NCBI GenBank assembly: GCA_030374765.1
Contig: JARGXX010000002.1
Location: forward strand, 1,302,001 to 1,366,000
Length of the DNA: 64,000 bases
Origin: Agarophyton chilense
Lineage: Eukaryota > Rhodophyta > Florideophyceae > Gracilariales > Gracilariaceae
Reading direction: 5' to 3'
Shown here: one piece after another, positions 20,516 through 31,393 of the stretch
Numbering within the stretch: the first letter of the stretch is position 1
Layout of the letters: each line of letters starts with the position of its first letter
Notes under the pieces: generated by a model
Told to the model about the DNA's origin: nothing
The model's database searches: none
The model's input: the letters and a program-made list of their open reading frames with translations, nothing else
Position numbers and translations under genes: made by a program

Positions 20516-20992
20516 ATGGAAGCTTTAAAAGTGCGTGTTGTTGAAGTTTGTGCAACAATCGCAACCGGTTTAACGGCGGGTGGAATGTGGTATATCACGC
20601 TCGTTGAAGCTCCGTGTCGCTCAAAGCTACCGGCGGCAGATCAACTACGACACTGGCGCACGACGACTCCATCGGCAACGCATTTGTTCAAAGCGGTTGG
20701 TGTACTGTTAGTGCCTCTTTTAATTACTTGCGGGCGATTCAGCGGCAAAGCAATGTATCTCGCAGCCGCTCTACCGTTTGCTTTGTTGGCGGCGTTCACA
20801 GCGATGGGTATGACGCACACAAACAAGAAGCTGATGACTTGCGATATGCCCGTGGAGGAGAGGGAGGAAGACGAAGTGAGGAATGAAATTATGTCATGGG
20901 CGCGCAAGCATGCTGTACGAGTGTTGCTTGCGACGTGTGGATTCGGATGCACGGCTGCAAGTTGCGCGTTACTGGAGAGTAAGTTCTCTTAA
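20516..20992 (+). CDS. DUF1772 (anthrone-oxygenase-like) four-helix membrane protein
   Basis: The protein is 158 residues from the ATG at 20516. It has four hydrophobic stretches: 'VCATIATGLTAGGMWYITLV' at the N-terminus, 'LFKAVGVLLVPLLITCG', 'MYLAAALPFALLAAFTAMGM' and 'VLLATCGFGCTAASCALL' at the end. The conserved 'VEAPCR' with Pro after the first helix, the 'HW' in the first loop and a short acidic loop before helix 4 fit the DUF1772 family. Some fungal members act as anthrone oxygenases; most are uncharacterised. I infer only the family and membrane location. Confidence 0.7.
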   Translation: MEALKVRVVEVCATIATGLTAGGMWYITLVEAPCRSKLPAADQLRHWRTTTPSATHLFKAVGVLLVPLLITCGRFSGKAMYLAAALPFALLAAFTAMGMTHTNKKLMTCDMPVEEREEDEVRNEIMSWARKHAVRVLLATCGFGCTAASCALLESKFS

Positions 20993-22174
20993 ACAGGGGA
21001 AGTTGGCTGGATGATGTCGTGGGCGGGGCACACAGACGGGTAGATAAAAGCAGCACGGAAAGCAGAAAGGAAAGCAGCACTGGAAGCATTGACGGAAACC
21101 ATTCGTGGATACAACGGTGCAATGACTTTTTTCACTTGGACAGAAAACGAAAGAGGTGCTTGTTGGTGCGGGGGGGGGTACGTTGGGTGGTTTGTGAGGG
21201 TGAGGGCGATAATAAGGCAAGGGTATTGATTTGTTGGTACGAAGGGTACATTATATGGTTTATTGCGACAAAGGCACAAAGTTGCAAAAGTTGGGGCATA
21301 CAGTAAACGTTGAGCACAGAAAGGTTAATTATGCAAAGCAGGAGTACAGAAACAAGACGTGGATGGTGCTGCCACCGGGGAACGACGGTGTGGGAGGGGT
21401 TTGATGAGCGTGATGCAAGTGTGAATTTGCGCTTGGTACGATACGGTACACGTGCAGGTTGGGAGAAATGGGCGGGCGCTCCCTCTGTGTGTGGTGGATT
21501 CATGCAAAGAAGGGAGTTGGTTATTATGTTACGCGTCGGTCGCAGAACACAACAGCATGTGTAAAGTTGTAACTGAAGCAGCGTTAAATTCAAGCCGACG
21601 GCGGGGGCGCGTTTTGATTCGATGTAAGCACATTCATACAAGCACCAAATGAATTGCGACACAAGAGACATGGAAGGCGTCATGATATTTCAAAGACGGG
21701 TGGTGGCGAGACGGGGGCCACGACGAAGGGAAGCACAGTTTGGGCGACAATGGGGTAGTAAAGTTACGACGGCGGCGTGTCGGCGAATCACAACCACGGC
21801 GCTAGCCGCACAGTGCACACTCAGCACAATGACCATGCACAAAGCAAGCAAACCGGACGCGTCATCGCCGCGCCACACGAATTCGCAAAGTCAACAAGTG
21901 CCACGTCTCACAGCACGTGCACGTGGCACCCGTGTTATGCTTACAATTGTTGCCGTGCGTCACCCGCGTCACGCATGTCACATGGACGCATCACTTGTGG
22001 CGTACGCTGTCGCCCCCTCCGTGTTGCCCCCTCCGTGCCGCGCGCTATTTGTGTGTTTTAACGCGCGCGGGCGAGCACGCTGCGCACCGTCCGGTAGCTT
22101 TACGCGGTCTTGTAAGTTTGGAGTGGACACCATTGTCTGTGTTGAGTCCTCAGCTACGCTACGCCTTCTTCAAA
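20993..22174. other. Intergenic region, about 1.2 kb
   Basis: No recognisable gene. A minus-strand frame 21132-21683 starts with ATG (183 codons) but is Thr/Ser/Leu/Cys-rich in a low-complexity way and has no domain, so I do not call it. A G9 run lies at about 21171. The last 200 bases form the upstream region of the secreted-protein gene. Confidence 0.45.
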
Positions 22175-22897
22175 ATGATCACCGCCGTTGCTTGCCTGTT
22201 TTGTGCGCTGGCGCTTGCGCTGAGTGTTGCGAATGTTGCTGCCATGTCGTCGGCGCAGCGGGAGCGTCCGGAGTTTGGAACGTTTGTCAACCCTGCCGCG
22301 GCTTCTACTGTCAATCTGCTGGTCATCTGCTCCCCTGCCGAGGGCTGCTACTCGCAGCGCGGAGATGCCATGACGTGCAGTGGCGTCGACATCGCCGACA
22401 AGACCGTGTTCTTGAGAACTATTGCCTACCCCGCCGACTACAGCTCGTATTATGTTGCCCAGCAGTTTGCCCTGCCCTCCTCGTTCATCAAGGCCGCCGA
22501 CTTTCGCACCGTGCTCAACAACGGCAGGGGAAATGGAAATGGAAATGGAAATGGAAATGGAAACCAACCGCCGCCAACCGATCCTGGCGCTTTCGGTCCG
22601 ACCCCACCGCCCACCCAGCCGCCTCTGGGCGTGAATGCCTTCGGCCCCGGCCCCACCTCACGCCGCGCCCACCATTCGTCCTACGACATGCGCCTCAGCG
22701 TCAAGCAGTACGCCACGAGCGACGCCGTGCGCATCGGCGTGGGAGCCACGCCACCCGGCCAGGGCGGAACGCCGCCCGGCCAGGGCGGCACCCCTCCCGG
22801 TCAGGCCGCTCCCGCTCCGGATCCGGTGTGTCGCATCCAACTACGCGCCGCCTTCGGAAACCCCTTTGGACTCTGTTGCAGGCCGTGTGGATTCTGA
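22175..22897 (+). CDS. Secreted protein with Gly-Asn and Pro-Gly-Gln repeats, function unknown
   Basis: The protein is 240 residues from the ATG at 22175. Residues 1-23 form a signal peptide ('VACLFCALALALSVANVAA'). A first domain of about 110 residues has Cys in 'VICSPAEGCYS' and 'AMTCSGVDIADKT'. A low-complexity linker follows, with a Gly-Asn run encoded by the hexamer repeat at 22531, then 'PPPTDPGAFGPTPPPTQPP'. A short domain, three 'TPPGQGG'-type units and a Cys-containing end ('GLCCRPCGF') complete it. No enzymatic motif is seen. It may be an extracellular-matrix or cell-wall protein, inferred only from signal peptide, repeats and cysteines. A larger frame starts upstream at 21917 but lacks a sensible start; the ATG directly before the signal peptide is preferred. 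Confidence 0.65.
   Translation: MITAVACLFCALALALSVANVAAMSSAQRERPEFGTFVNPAAASTVNLLVICSPAEGCYSQRGDAMTCSGVDIADKTVFLRTIAYPADYSSYYVAQQFALPSSFIKAADFRTVLNNGRGNGNGNGNGNGNQPPPTDPGAFGPTPPPTQPPLGVNAFGPGPTSRRAHHSSYDMRLSVKQYATSDAVRIGVGATPPGQGGTPPGQGGTPPGQAAPAPDPVCRIQLRAAFGNPFGLCCRPCGF
22531..22560 (+). repeat. Hexamer repeat AAATGG x5 encoding Gly-Asn
   Basis: Five exact copies of AAATGG lie in frame and encode the Gly-Asn run of the secreted protein. Exact hexamer identity suggests slippage and likely length polymorphism. Confidence 0.9.
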
Positions 22898-23056
22898 CCG
22901 CTTACCAATCTGCAATCCTTCTTCGTCCTCGTCTTCTGTACATAAAAAGAAAAATATCTTTTCGCTCTTGCGCTTCGCCCGACTACTTTCGCTTGTCTTA
23001 CACTCCCCGCGTTGGTTTGGGCTCATCTGATTAACTGACTAATGAGCAAAATCCAT

Positions 23057-23128
23057 TTCCTCCACGGGGAATTGAACCACGGCCTCCTGAGTGAGAGTCA
23101 GAAATCCTAACCACTAGACCATAGAGGA
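23057..23128 (-). tRNA. tRNA-Glu (anticodon CUC)
   Basis: On the minus strand the 72-nt sequence begins TCCTCTATGGTCTAGTGGTT, with typical A and B box sequences (TGGTCTAGTGG and GGTTCAATTCC). The acceptor arm TCCTCTA pairs with TGGAGGA (one G-T pair) and the discriminator is A. The anticodon loop GACTCTCACTC carries CTC. It has no intron and no encoded CCA. It lies in the 418-bp gap between two plus-strand protein genes. Confidence 0.95.
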
Positions 23129-23315
23129 CCACGCCGCTTGAATTACATAGGTTTATTTGTATTTTTTTGATGATTTTGACATTTTTGCTTTGCTATTCAG
23201 TCAAGTATTGTGAGAGACTGCAGCCTGCCTGCGCGTTGAGCCCACTTTTCATCTTCCTCGCACGAATCCATCGCCTCTTCAAACTTCCCTCCTCTACGCG
23301 CCAAACCAAACCAAC

Positions 23316-26300
23316 ATGAGCCATTCGTCTTCTCTCCAGCTCCCACAGATGCCGCAGCTCCCACAAATGCCGCAGCTCCCACAGATGCCGCAGCTCCCAC
23401 AGATGCCACAGCTCCCACAACCGCCCTCCATGGCCGCCGTCACCTCCGCCGCCTCCGCAGCAGCCGCCCGCCTTGGCGCCGCCCTCTCCGATGCCCAATA
23501 CTTCGAATCAAGCATGGTTCGCGTGGAGGACATTCGCCGCCAACTTGACTCCAACTCCATCAAGGAGAAATTGGACGCAATGAAACGAGTCATCGCTCTC
23601 ATTTCCTTGGGCAAGGACGCCTCCACTTTCTTTCCGGATGTTGTTAAAAATGTCGTTGCTCCTTCTTTGGATGTTAAAAAACTTGTCTACTTGTATCTTG
23701 TGCACTACGCCGAGGAGAAACAGGATCTCGCGTTGCTTGCCATCAATACGTTTCAAAAGGACCTTTCCGATCACAATCAACACATCCGTGCGCTTTCTCT
23801 CCGCGTCTTGTCTTCTATTCGAGTCAAGGTTATTTTGCAGGTTGTCATTCTTGCAATTGGAAGAGCCGCCAAGGATTCTTCATCATATGTCAGAAAAGCT
23901 GCCGCACATGCCATAAGCAAGGTGTGCGCACTCGACACATCCTCAAAGGAACTCCTCATCGAGTCTCTCAAAGATCTGCTCAGTGATCTATCCCCGCAGG
24001 TCGTGGCAAGTGCCGTTGCCGCCTTTGAAGATGTCTGCCCGTATGACTGGCACCTAATTCATCCGCACTACAGACGCTACTGCTCCACTTTGTCCACCAG
24101 CCTGGATCCGTGGAGTCAGGTTGCAGTTGTCTACCTACTTTTGCGTTATGCCCGAAGTCATTTTGCCGATCCAGAGCGAACACGTACCCCTCGCAATCCA
24201 GACCTAGATCTCCTTCTCAACAACGTCACCCCGCTATTCTACTCCATGAATGCTGCAGTCGTCAGCGCCGCTATTGCCACCTACTATCACATCGCCACGC
24301 CCGACGAGTTCTGTGCGCAAGCAATCAAACCTCTCATGCGACTGGTCGCATTCCGAAGCGACGCTAGTCAATCAGTGGCTCTCAACATCGCATCAGCGGT
24401 CGCCACAAGGTACCCGGCCATGCTTATTCCGTATGTATCCGAGTTTTATGTTTCCGCCGCTCACAGTGCCACCGTGCGAAATCTGCGTATCAAAGTTCTC
24501 ATGCGAATATGTGCCACTGCTGGAAAGGAAGGCGGCATCGGGTCCAAGCCTCATGTGCGACGTGCTCTTCTAGCGGAATTGCGCGAATATTTGCATCGAC
24601 ACGAACATGATTTGGCTGCTTCTGCCGCGAGAGCCATTGGATGTTTAGCCACAGCGCATCCTGAATCGACGCCTGCAATTGTGAAAGTGCTTTCTTCCGT
24701 CGTAAGTTCTGCGAGCAGTTCTGCCGTCGTTACGGAATCTATTGGCGTACTGCGTCGATTGTTACAGCGTCACCCTACAGCACAGGCAAAGGCTCTGCCG
24801 CAGCTTATCGCTATGCTGCTTGCCGACGCTTCCAAGAAAAAGGAATCCATCAAAGAACCCGCTGCACGAGCCAGCATTATATGGCTTATTGCGGAGTTCT
24901 ATGACAAAGTGCCTATTGTCGCCACAGAGGCTTTGAGACTATTAGCCAAGGGCTTCTCCAGGGAGGCTGCTGAGGTCAAATTGCAAATCCTCAATCTTGC
25001 GGCCAAAGTTGTAGCATCATCTGAAACGGCAATGGATTCTACAGACGAAAGCACAGTGCATGTCCCCATAAAGAAGCGTCGTCAGCTGTTGACATATGTA
25101 CTGACCTGTGCTCGGTACGACCGAGACTACGACGTAAGAGACAAAGCACGAATGCTGAACTTCGTCTTCTTTTCTGAAAAGGGTAAAGTACTTCGGAAAC
25201 ATGCCTGTAAAGCTTTCATGACAAAGAAGCCAATTGCGTCACTTGGAGAGGGAGACGACGCAGCCCAGTACATTGAGGAAGAGTTGGAGCCGGACATGAT
25301 GATCGGATCATTGGCACATGTTCTGAGCGGAAGGCGGCTTCCTGGGTTTCATCCTTTGCGGTTGTGGTCAACTACGGATTCGGAGGATTCCTTGCGCTCA
25401 CAGGTCAACAGCGATGGAGGAAACACAGCCATTAGCAGAGACTATGTTGGCGTCAGCAGTAATGATTATCGCAGCTACATTTCTCCACATGTTACCTCCA
25501 TCTCAAGTTCAGCCTGCGTACCGCAGACGGGTATCTCTTCAGAGGATGTAAGGTCCAATGGCATTGCTATGCTGCCCAAGAGCGGCGAAGAAAACGCAGC
25601 GTTGTCTTTGAGGTTGAACCAACCATATCAACAAACGACTACTAACACAGCCGTTGATGTGGACCCCGAGAAGTTCTATGAGGAGGAGGAAGAATCCTCT
25701 GAGTATGATGGTGATGATGATGGTGATGATGATGGTGATGATGATGATGATTCTTCTGAGCCGGACGAAAAAGATGATGAGGAAGACGAAAGGGTGCACC
25801 CTGCGACAACAAACTCTGATACGCCAGCTATCAAGATGCCCCTATCATCAAAGGCGCAGCCAAAAGCTTTCCTGATTGATACCGACGAGGTTTCGCCAAT
25901 GGTAGCTCAAAAAGACCAAACGACCGTGCGCCATGTTTCAAATGAATATGACTTGGATGAGCTGTTGGGAGGATTAACATTTTCTAGTGCATCAGAGAAC
26001 AAGCAGGCAACAGTCCCACAAGGGGCACCGGCTTCGACGTATGATACGAGAAAAAGATCGGAATATCAGCGAGTTATGGAGGCTTGGAGCGCGTCGGGCT
26101 TGGCTGTCGATGTTGCCTGCTTAAGAGCAACGTCGAATGAAGGACCGGATCTAACTCCCATGATACTCCGCGTCACAAATAATGGCAAGGAAAACGTAAA
26201 TCATATCGGATTTGTTTCACTGTGTGGGAATAAATTTGAATGTTCAAGTACGATTCCGGCGCTCGCAGTCAATGAAAGCATGGAAGTATCTGCAACCGCT

Positions 26301-26813
26301 CGCTTCGCTGGAAAATCCTCGGGCGTGCGATTTTCCATATTAATTGATGGCAAGAGTCTTGGAAGTGCCGAATTCAAACCAACTGTTGGCTATCTGATCA
26401 AACCTCTTCCAACGTTAACCCCGCACGGATTCTTGGAGGCCGAAAAGAAACTAAAGGGTATGTTTAGCAGTGAGACGTCCATAACCTTGGCCGATCCGAA
26501 AGATAACGATTGGATAGGGCTATCAAAAGTCATCGAGAAGTGTCTGTTGAGCGCCTGCTTCGTGTCACACATCAAAACCTCGATTGGTAGTGAACTTGGA
26601 GACACATTGGAACGATTTTCCTCCGTATTTGCTGGGTATCAGCCTACTGGAGAACTTTCAATGGACGAAACCCCTGTTTTGCTCCGAATAACTGTGAAGT
26701 CCAGAAGTGGACAAGAGGAATGTACATGCAAAATATGGATTGGATGCGAGAAGGTACTTTTGTCGGCCAATTTATTACAACTGTGCAAGACGACCCTGAG
26801 TTCTTTGTTGTAA
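23316..26813 (+). CDS. AP-3 complex subunit beta (beta-adaptin)
   Basis: The protein is 1,165 residues from the ATG at 23316 (CAACATG). After a repetitive 'QLPQMP' N-terminus, residues about 50-620 form the adaptin/HEAT trunk typical of beta subunits ('IREKLDAMKRVIALI'-like start, 'VKKLVYLYLVHYAEEKQDLA', 'LAINTFQKDLSDHNQHIRAL', 'IRALSLRVLSSIRV'). Then come 'YDRDYDVRDKARMLNFVFF', an acidic Asp/Glu/Ser hinge at about 780-830 as in AP3B, and a C-terminal ear-like region. The AP-3 coat sorts cargo from endosomes or Golgi to lysosome- or vacuole-related compartments. The length matches the family (about 1,100). There are no introns. The acidic hinge is encoded by GAT/GGTGAT repeats at about 25705-25750. 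Confidence 0.9.
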   Translation: MSHSSSLQLPQMPQLPQMPQLPQMPQLPQMPQLPQPPSMAAVTSAASAAAARLGAALSDAQYFESSMVRVEDIRRQLDSNSIKEKLDAMKRVIALISLGKDASTFFPDVVKNVVAPSLDVKKLVYLYLVHYAEEKQDLALLAINTFQKDLSDHNQHIRALSLRVLSSIRVKVILQVVILAIGRAAKDSSSYVRKAAAHAISKVCALDTSSKELLIESLKDLLSDLSPQVVASAVAAFEDVCPYDWHLIHPHYRRYCSTLSTSLDPWSQVAVVYLLLRYARSHFADPERTRTPRNPDLDLLLNNVTPLFYSMNAAVVSAAIATYYHIATPDEFCAQAIKPLMRLVAFRSDASQSVALNIASAVATRYPAMLIPYVSEFYVSAAHSATVRNLRIKVLMRICATAGKEGGIGSKPHVRRALLAELREYLHRHEHDLAASAARAIGCLATAHPESTPAIVKVLSSVVSSASSSAVVTESIGVLRRLLQRHPTAQAKALPQLIAMLLADASKKKESIKEPAARASIIWLIAEFYDKVPIVATEALRLLAKGFSREAAEVKLQILNLAAKVVASSETAMDSTDESTVHVPIKKRRQLLTYVLTCARYDRDYDVRDKARMLNFVFFSEKGKVLRKHACKAFMTKKPIASLGEGDDAAQYIEEELEPDMMIGSLAHVLSGRRLPGFHPLRLWSTTDSEDSLRSQVNSDGGNTAISRDYVGVSSNDYRSYISPHVTSISSSACVPQTGISSEDVRSNGIAMLPKSGEENAALSLRLNQPYQQTTTNTAVDVDPEKFYEEEEESSEYDGDDDGDDDGDDDDDSSEPDEKDDEEDERVHPATTNSDTPAIKMPLSSKAQPKAFLIDTDEVSPMVAQKDQTTVRHVSNEYDLDELLGGLTFSSASENKQATVPQGAPASTYDTRKRSEYQRVMEAWSASGLAVDVACLRATSNEGPDLTPMILRVTNNGKENVNHIGFVSLCGNKFECSSTIPALAVNESMEVSATARFAGKSSGVRFSILIDGKSLGSAEFKPTVGYLIKPLPTLTPHGFLEAEKKLKGMFSSETSITLADPKDNDWIGLSKVIEKCLLSACFVSHIKTSIGSELGDTLERFSSVFAGYQPTGELSMDETPVLLRITVKSRSGQEECTCKIWIGCEKVLLSANLLQLCKTTLSSLL
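23337..23426 (+). repeat. 18-bp coding tandem repeat (QLPQMP)
   Basis: Five units of about 18 bp, each encoding QLPQMP (last one QLPQPP), lie directly after the first codons of the AP-3 beta gene. Third-position changes are few, so the array is young or slipping. Confidence 0.9.
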
Positions 26814-27674
26814 AATCTGAATAGAGATGTGTAGAATAGACTAGATTTCTTTCCTTTGGTAAGGAAGGTAAAATGAGAGAACGTTTAGAGCTTGTAAAGC
26901 TTAGATCCTTCGACACATCTGCGGTCGTATTCTTCGCCAAGAAAGCTGTAGAAAAGGAAACGAAAAAGTAGGAAAAGCTTCCCCGTGCAGTCTACATCGG
27001 ATTATGCATCCTGGTCCGCTTGACATTCTCGGCAATATCACCGATGCTTCTTAAAGAAAGATGCCCTTACGGGGTTTTTAAGAAAAGAAATTGGCTTTTC
27101 CCCATATATTGAGAATTGGACCGGCCAAAAAATCACAAGTGCCAGATAATTCTTTGAGTCTCCCGTCTTTCATCGTTTTTTGGGATATTTGGATTCGCGT
27201 TTTGTGTAGTCAATCCTCTTTTCTGGATTCTCTACAGACCCACATTTCTTCCGATCTATCTTTTTAGCTATCTCTACAGGTGTATTCAGTTCTTACTGTT
27301 AAAGGTACGTCTCACACAAGAGTAGACTACAGATTTCTTTCAGTAAGTCCACAATTTATAGTGAGCAAGAATTTGAACTCCTTAAATGTCATTACCAGTC
27401 TTGGGTTTTCCCTGCAAATTTTGTGCACCGACAGGTTAAAATTGATCGATACAAGATGCATAAAATCTGCATGGTCTTCGTTGTTGACAACCAACATATT
27501 TTGTTTTTATAAAGTATATTGTTGTCCTTCGATGCCCGCTGATAAATGCGGCCCGTAGAGAACTATTGGCTGGTCTCCCAAGAAGTAGAGAAAATCGGTA
27601 AGGGTTCACTCGACATGAACCACAGAAGTTCTTGGCCTTCCTAAAGAGAGAAAGCTTTTACTGAAGGCTTTCCT
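26814..27674. other. Intergenic region between AP-3 beta and the receptor-like gene
   Basis: The sequence is AT-rich with short ORFs only. It is the convergent 3' region of a plus-strand and a minus-strand gene. I see no RNA gene or repeat. Confidence 0.45.
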
Positions 27675-27921
27675 TCAGCTTAGTAATACAAAGCTGTTGA
27701 CCACAATATAGAAGAAGAAGAAAGCATATTGTTTGTGTAAAGCATTTATGGCAGCCTCGACACCAGTTTCGTTTTTGAAGACATCTTTTATGATATTCTC
27801 GCATGAATTAGTGGGTTCGCCTTGTGATTGAAATATTGTATATTTTTCACGAAGATTAGCTGCATTCTCGTAGACGTTCTTCATGAAATTTCTGCAATAA
27901 CTTGTCGCAAGCTCATCAATT
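27675..27921 (-). pseudogene. Out-of-frame C-terminal extension of receptor-like gene A
   Basis: After the TGA of gene A at 27922-27924, a minus-strand frame continues for about 85 residues: an acidic helical stretch ('IIEIDELATSYCRNFMKNVY') and a hydrophobic end. It becomes continuous with exon 4 if one base of the A6 run at about 27930-27935 is removed. It therefore looks like the true C-terminus, lost through a one-base slippage or a sequencing error. Copy B has no equivalent. Confidence 0.4.
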
Positions 27922-29958
27922 TCAATAATTTTTTCCATCCGCCATTCGCAGTTCCTGTTGGGCGTCACCAAGCTGCTTCAGCTCCTCACTTCTTTTCTTA
28001 AAGTGCCACCACAGTCCCACAACGGCTGAACAAAGCAGAGGTGGGAACACAAGAAATGCAGCAGGAATGAGAATGATCGCGTAAGTGATGCTTGATGTCG
28101 AATTCGCTTCGCACACGTCAGCCCTTCCGCCGACCAAACTAGATATCTACAGTAGAATAAGATACCAAAATCAAATTAGGTTAGTCTCCCGCACTTTGAA
28201 TATCGAAGCAATTGCGCTCTGCTTTCGAGTCACGTACAGTTCCATCCATCTTCAACGCCATGAGTTCGCGGTCCAATTTTCTGCGTTTTTCTGTTGGAAC
28301 TTGTTCGTTGAATAACCACCCACTGTTGAAGTGATGGATAGATCTTTTCGTCTCAAATATCGTTACAGATTCTGGCGCGTATACAACAACCAAAGAGTAA
28401 AAGATAGTCAGAACAGATCACATGATAAACCTGATATTGCCATCCGTAACCACAAATTGCTTTACTTACCACAACTTGCCCTGGACTTTATCAAGTGTGT
28501 GCCCTCCAATTCGTACGTGATATAGAACTGCACAGGGTTGTCGTCGTCGAGAATCCAACTGAGACATTCTGCCCCATTTTGGCAACGCTTCCATGGAATT
28601 TGGGACTTTTCTGCGTCGTCAAATTTTGAGCCTCCCGGATTCACTGCACGACAGCTCAACACAAAGTCGATTATTTGTGGGAAAGAATGGCCAGTGTCCA
28701 TCAGTTAGAACCGAATTGAGTAACAGCGAGCGAACAAAGAACTCCCGAAAAATAACATTTTCTCTCACTCACCTCTGAAGTTCCATATAGCTTCTATGGC
28801 TGTATCTCGCACAACACAGTATTGTTGCAATTCTTCCACAGTCAAATGTTCAATATCTTTTGTGAGCTCATGATTTTGTTGTTGAAAGAGGAAATTGACG
28901 ACTGCCACCTCGTAGAACAAAGAGAAAATTGCAATAAACGTGATTATTGATATTCGGAACAAAGAAGTAGAAAGACTGAACTTCGTTGGAAATTCTTTGT
29001 CTTGTAATTTCTGATCTTCTGCTATAGAATGAGTTCTGGAATTCGAAAGTGACGAGTCATGAATGAACGAGTTTTGCAAAGACGATGACGTTTTCAGGTT
29101 ATTTGAATCAGTGCTTTTAGCTTTCAAAAGTTTTGCATCGCAGTCCTCTTGGTTCAAATCGATTTCTGTTCTTCGTGCTGCTGCAAAAGCCTCATCTGCT
29201 TCTCCGACAAAAATGAAAAATGCCGTTATCGCTGTGACAAATGTTCTTTTTCGGAACGCTTGAAATCGATACAGAATCAATATGCAAACAATGAAAAACA
29301 AAGCTAAAATACCTCCCACAACAATCCACGTCTCCCACTGAAATGGACGGATAAGCTGTTGAATCGGATTAATGTCCAACATGCTTTCACGGCTGTTTCT
29401 TCCGATGACCACCAGTTTATCGCTCCACCATGAACTACTTGCAAAGAGGGAACACTTTCTGGCGGGTGTTTCGAGCATTGGGCCAAGCACAACGAATTGG
29501 TACCCTTCCCTTTCGCCCATCATCGCTGCAAATTCGGCCAGTGTGTTCCATGTACAATCACTCAGAGGCCCAGCCCAAACACAGTACTCTTCTTCTGCAC
29601 TGGTAGCTTTCAAAATATTAAAGGCAAACCCACTGATGGAACAATGCTTTCGTCTTGGATTCTTGCATAAAAATGGAAGCTGCATTCGATTTCTGTTCTC
29701 TTCGGCTCCAAAAAGTTCGTGGTTGAATATGACAAATGGCGCTTCTCTCAAAAAAAGAAAGCATATACCTTTTTTGCACACATCGAATTTTGGGTGAAGC
29801 AATGGGTCTTGAAGAGCAGTGAGACATTGCGCACCTTCTCCTGCCTGTTGAAGTTTCTTCTTCGGATCGTATGATGAGCAGTCAATGTCGCGTAAATCTT
29901 CCAGTATGCCTGTTGAAGCTATGCAGAACAACAAAAAGAAAGATACAACAGCAATCAT
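27922..29958 (-). CDS. Ionotropic glutamate receptor-like protein, copy A (four exons)
   Basis: The exons are 29958-28773, 28643-28470, 28371-28238 and 28146-27922, with introns of 129, 98 and 91 nt. Phases match at every junction (1, 1, 0), giving 572 residues. The order is: signal peptide ('VVSFFLLFCIASTG'); a Cys-rich extracellular lobe; a membrane helix ('WIVVGGILALFFIVCILILY'); a short hydrophobic segment ('FVTAITAFFIFVG'); another helix ('ISIITFIAIFSLFYEVAVVN') followed by 'DIEHLTVEELQQYCVVRDTA', which resembles the start of the S2 lobe; then the S2-like lobe; and a last helix ('YAIILIPAAFLVFPPLLCSA'). That order is the ionotropic glutamate receptor plan. No binding residue or selectivity filter can be assigned with certainty. 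Copy B lies 2.5 kb upstream in the same orientation. Confidence 0.55.
28225..28790 (-). repeat. Block nearly identical to 32719-33284 (gene conversion tract)
   Basis: Exons 2 and 3, introns 1 and 2, and the edges of exon 1 are almost identical to the matching part of copy B. I count roughly ten differences across more than 500 bases, introns included, while the rest of exon 1 and exon 4 differ far more. Confidence 0.8.
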
Positions 29959-31393
29959 GACGGGCGTGTCACTTCTCTTGATCCACGGAGCTCTGTAGTA
30001 CTTTTCTCAGTGGTACGGAAAAAAATTATCCGAGCACACGGTGTTTGTGATAGGGCGATGCAAGGCCCCGGTTTTCTCGTGACGAGAGAAAATAGCAATA
30101 ACTAGACGAGGGGCAAGTTGGAAAGAAGGGATAAAGAGCTTGACTCAAAGATGAAGTCAAATATGCTGTGTCAAGCTCATTCCGATCGGTACAAACTTGT
30201 TTGTAATCGTGAACACGAGAAAAGCTGTCGCTACACAGCGTGTTCGTTCAAAAAGTTTTGTCAATGAATTAGGATATATATATCCACTACAACCGTTTTG
30301 ACAACAGTGCGGTATTTACAGTACAGTCTCTGACGCTCTTAAGAGTGGTACATTATGAAGAGAGTTTCGCCTTGAGGCTTAGCAAGATCTCTTCTTTTTG
30401 GGAGAGTTGCGGCACAAAGTAGGAACTAGAAAATGGAAGATCTATCCTTTTTTTAATGAGCTTCAGAGTTCCAGTCGTGGGCACCACAAATAGCACATGA
30501 GTATCTCTTTCTACGCCGACTTGCCAGTTTTGGAGGGATTTCGCAAGTAATCAGTCACTCCCCCGTTCCATTCGCAATTTCCCTGTATAAACCCTGCATC
30601 TGTCATCATCTTCAGAAGAAAGCTGGTGCACGATGCACTGTTGCCCTTTTTCAATTGGTTCAAGATTGCACATCGTGACTGCTGAAACTCTGTTGTTTTT
30701 TGCTCCGGAGCACTGTTGCCAGAGCCAATATGGATAAAATTTTGAAGGGAAGGCTTTTCGAGTATGAGACAAGGACGGTTTTTGGACTGGCCTTTACCAA
30801 GAGAAATCAATCTGAAAGCTACACCATCAGAATGCTTCTGCACCACCCACAGCTGAGGCCTCAGAACAAAATCATGGGGGGCTTCGTGTTGATGCCGCCT
30901 TCACGACAACATAGTTCCATTGCTGTTTGGTAGAAGACCGTAGCTGGTGCCGCAGTAAAACGTGTCTTCTAGATTCTGATGTGGGATTCTTGAACAGCTA
31001 GTTTTTGGCGGGCGTACAGGCGTATTCATGGTTGCCTGCTTCCACGCGACGCTCAGTCAGTATTGCTACACCTTCTCTTTTACACGAACAACCACAGTCC
31101 TAATCATTCATCAACATACCTGACCTGTCTTTACAGAGACAAGTTGCAAAAACGAACTCATTCAACTGTCTTCGATGTAAACAATCCTCCAGCCTGGCAC
31201 GATTTGATCATTATTGTTAGTAAAATCTTCGGTTAGATATGCAGACATATACTTTGGGTATTTCGAATGATTACACTTGCCTCGGAAACGACTCGATTAC
31301 TGCTTCCTTGAGTATTGTTAAACACTAACATGTGGGCAGATGATTGGCATCAGCCTTCACTCTCTTCTTCTGGAGGAGAAACCTTGAACAGGG
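29959..31393. other. Intergenic region between receptor-like copies, left part
   Basis: AT-rich with only short ORFs. The minus frame ending at 30511 (about 110 codons, no ATG at its start) is not recognised and may be decayed coding DNA. A TATATATA motif lies at about 30275. It presumably contains the promoter of copy A. Confidence 0.4.

Noticed and set aside
21132-21683. Minus-strand ATG ORF of 183 codons
   Set aside because: Low-complexity composition, no domain, and it lies in the upstream region of the secreted-protein gene.
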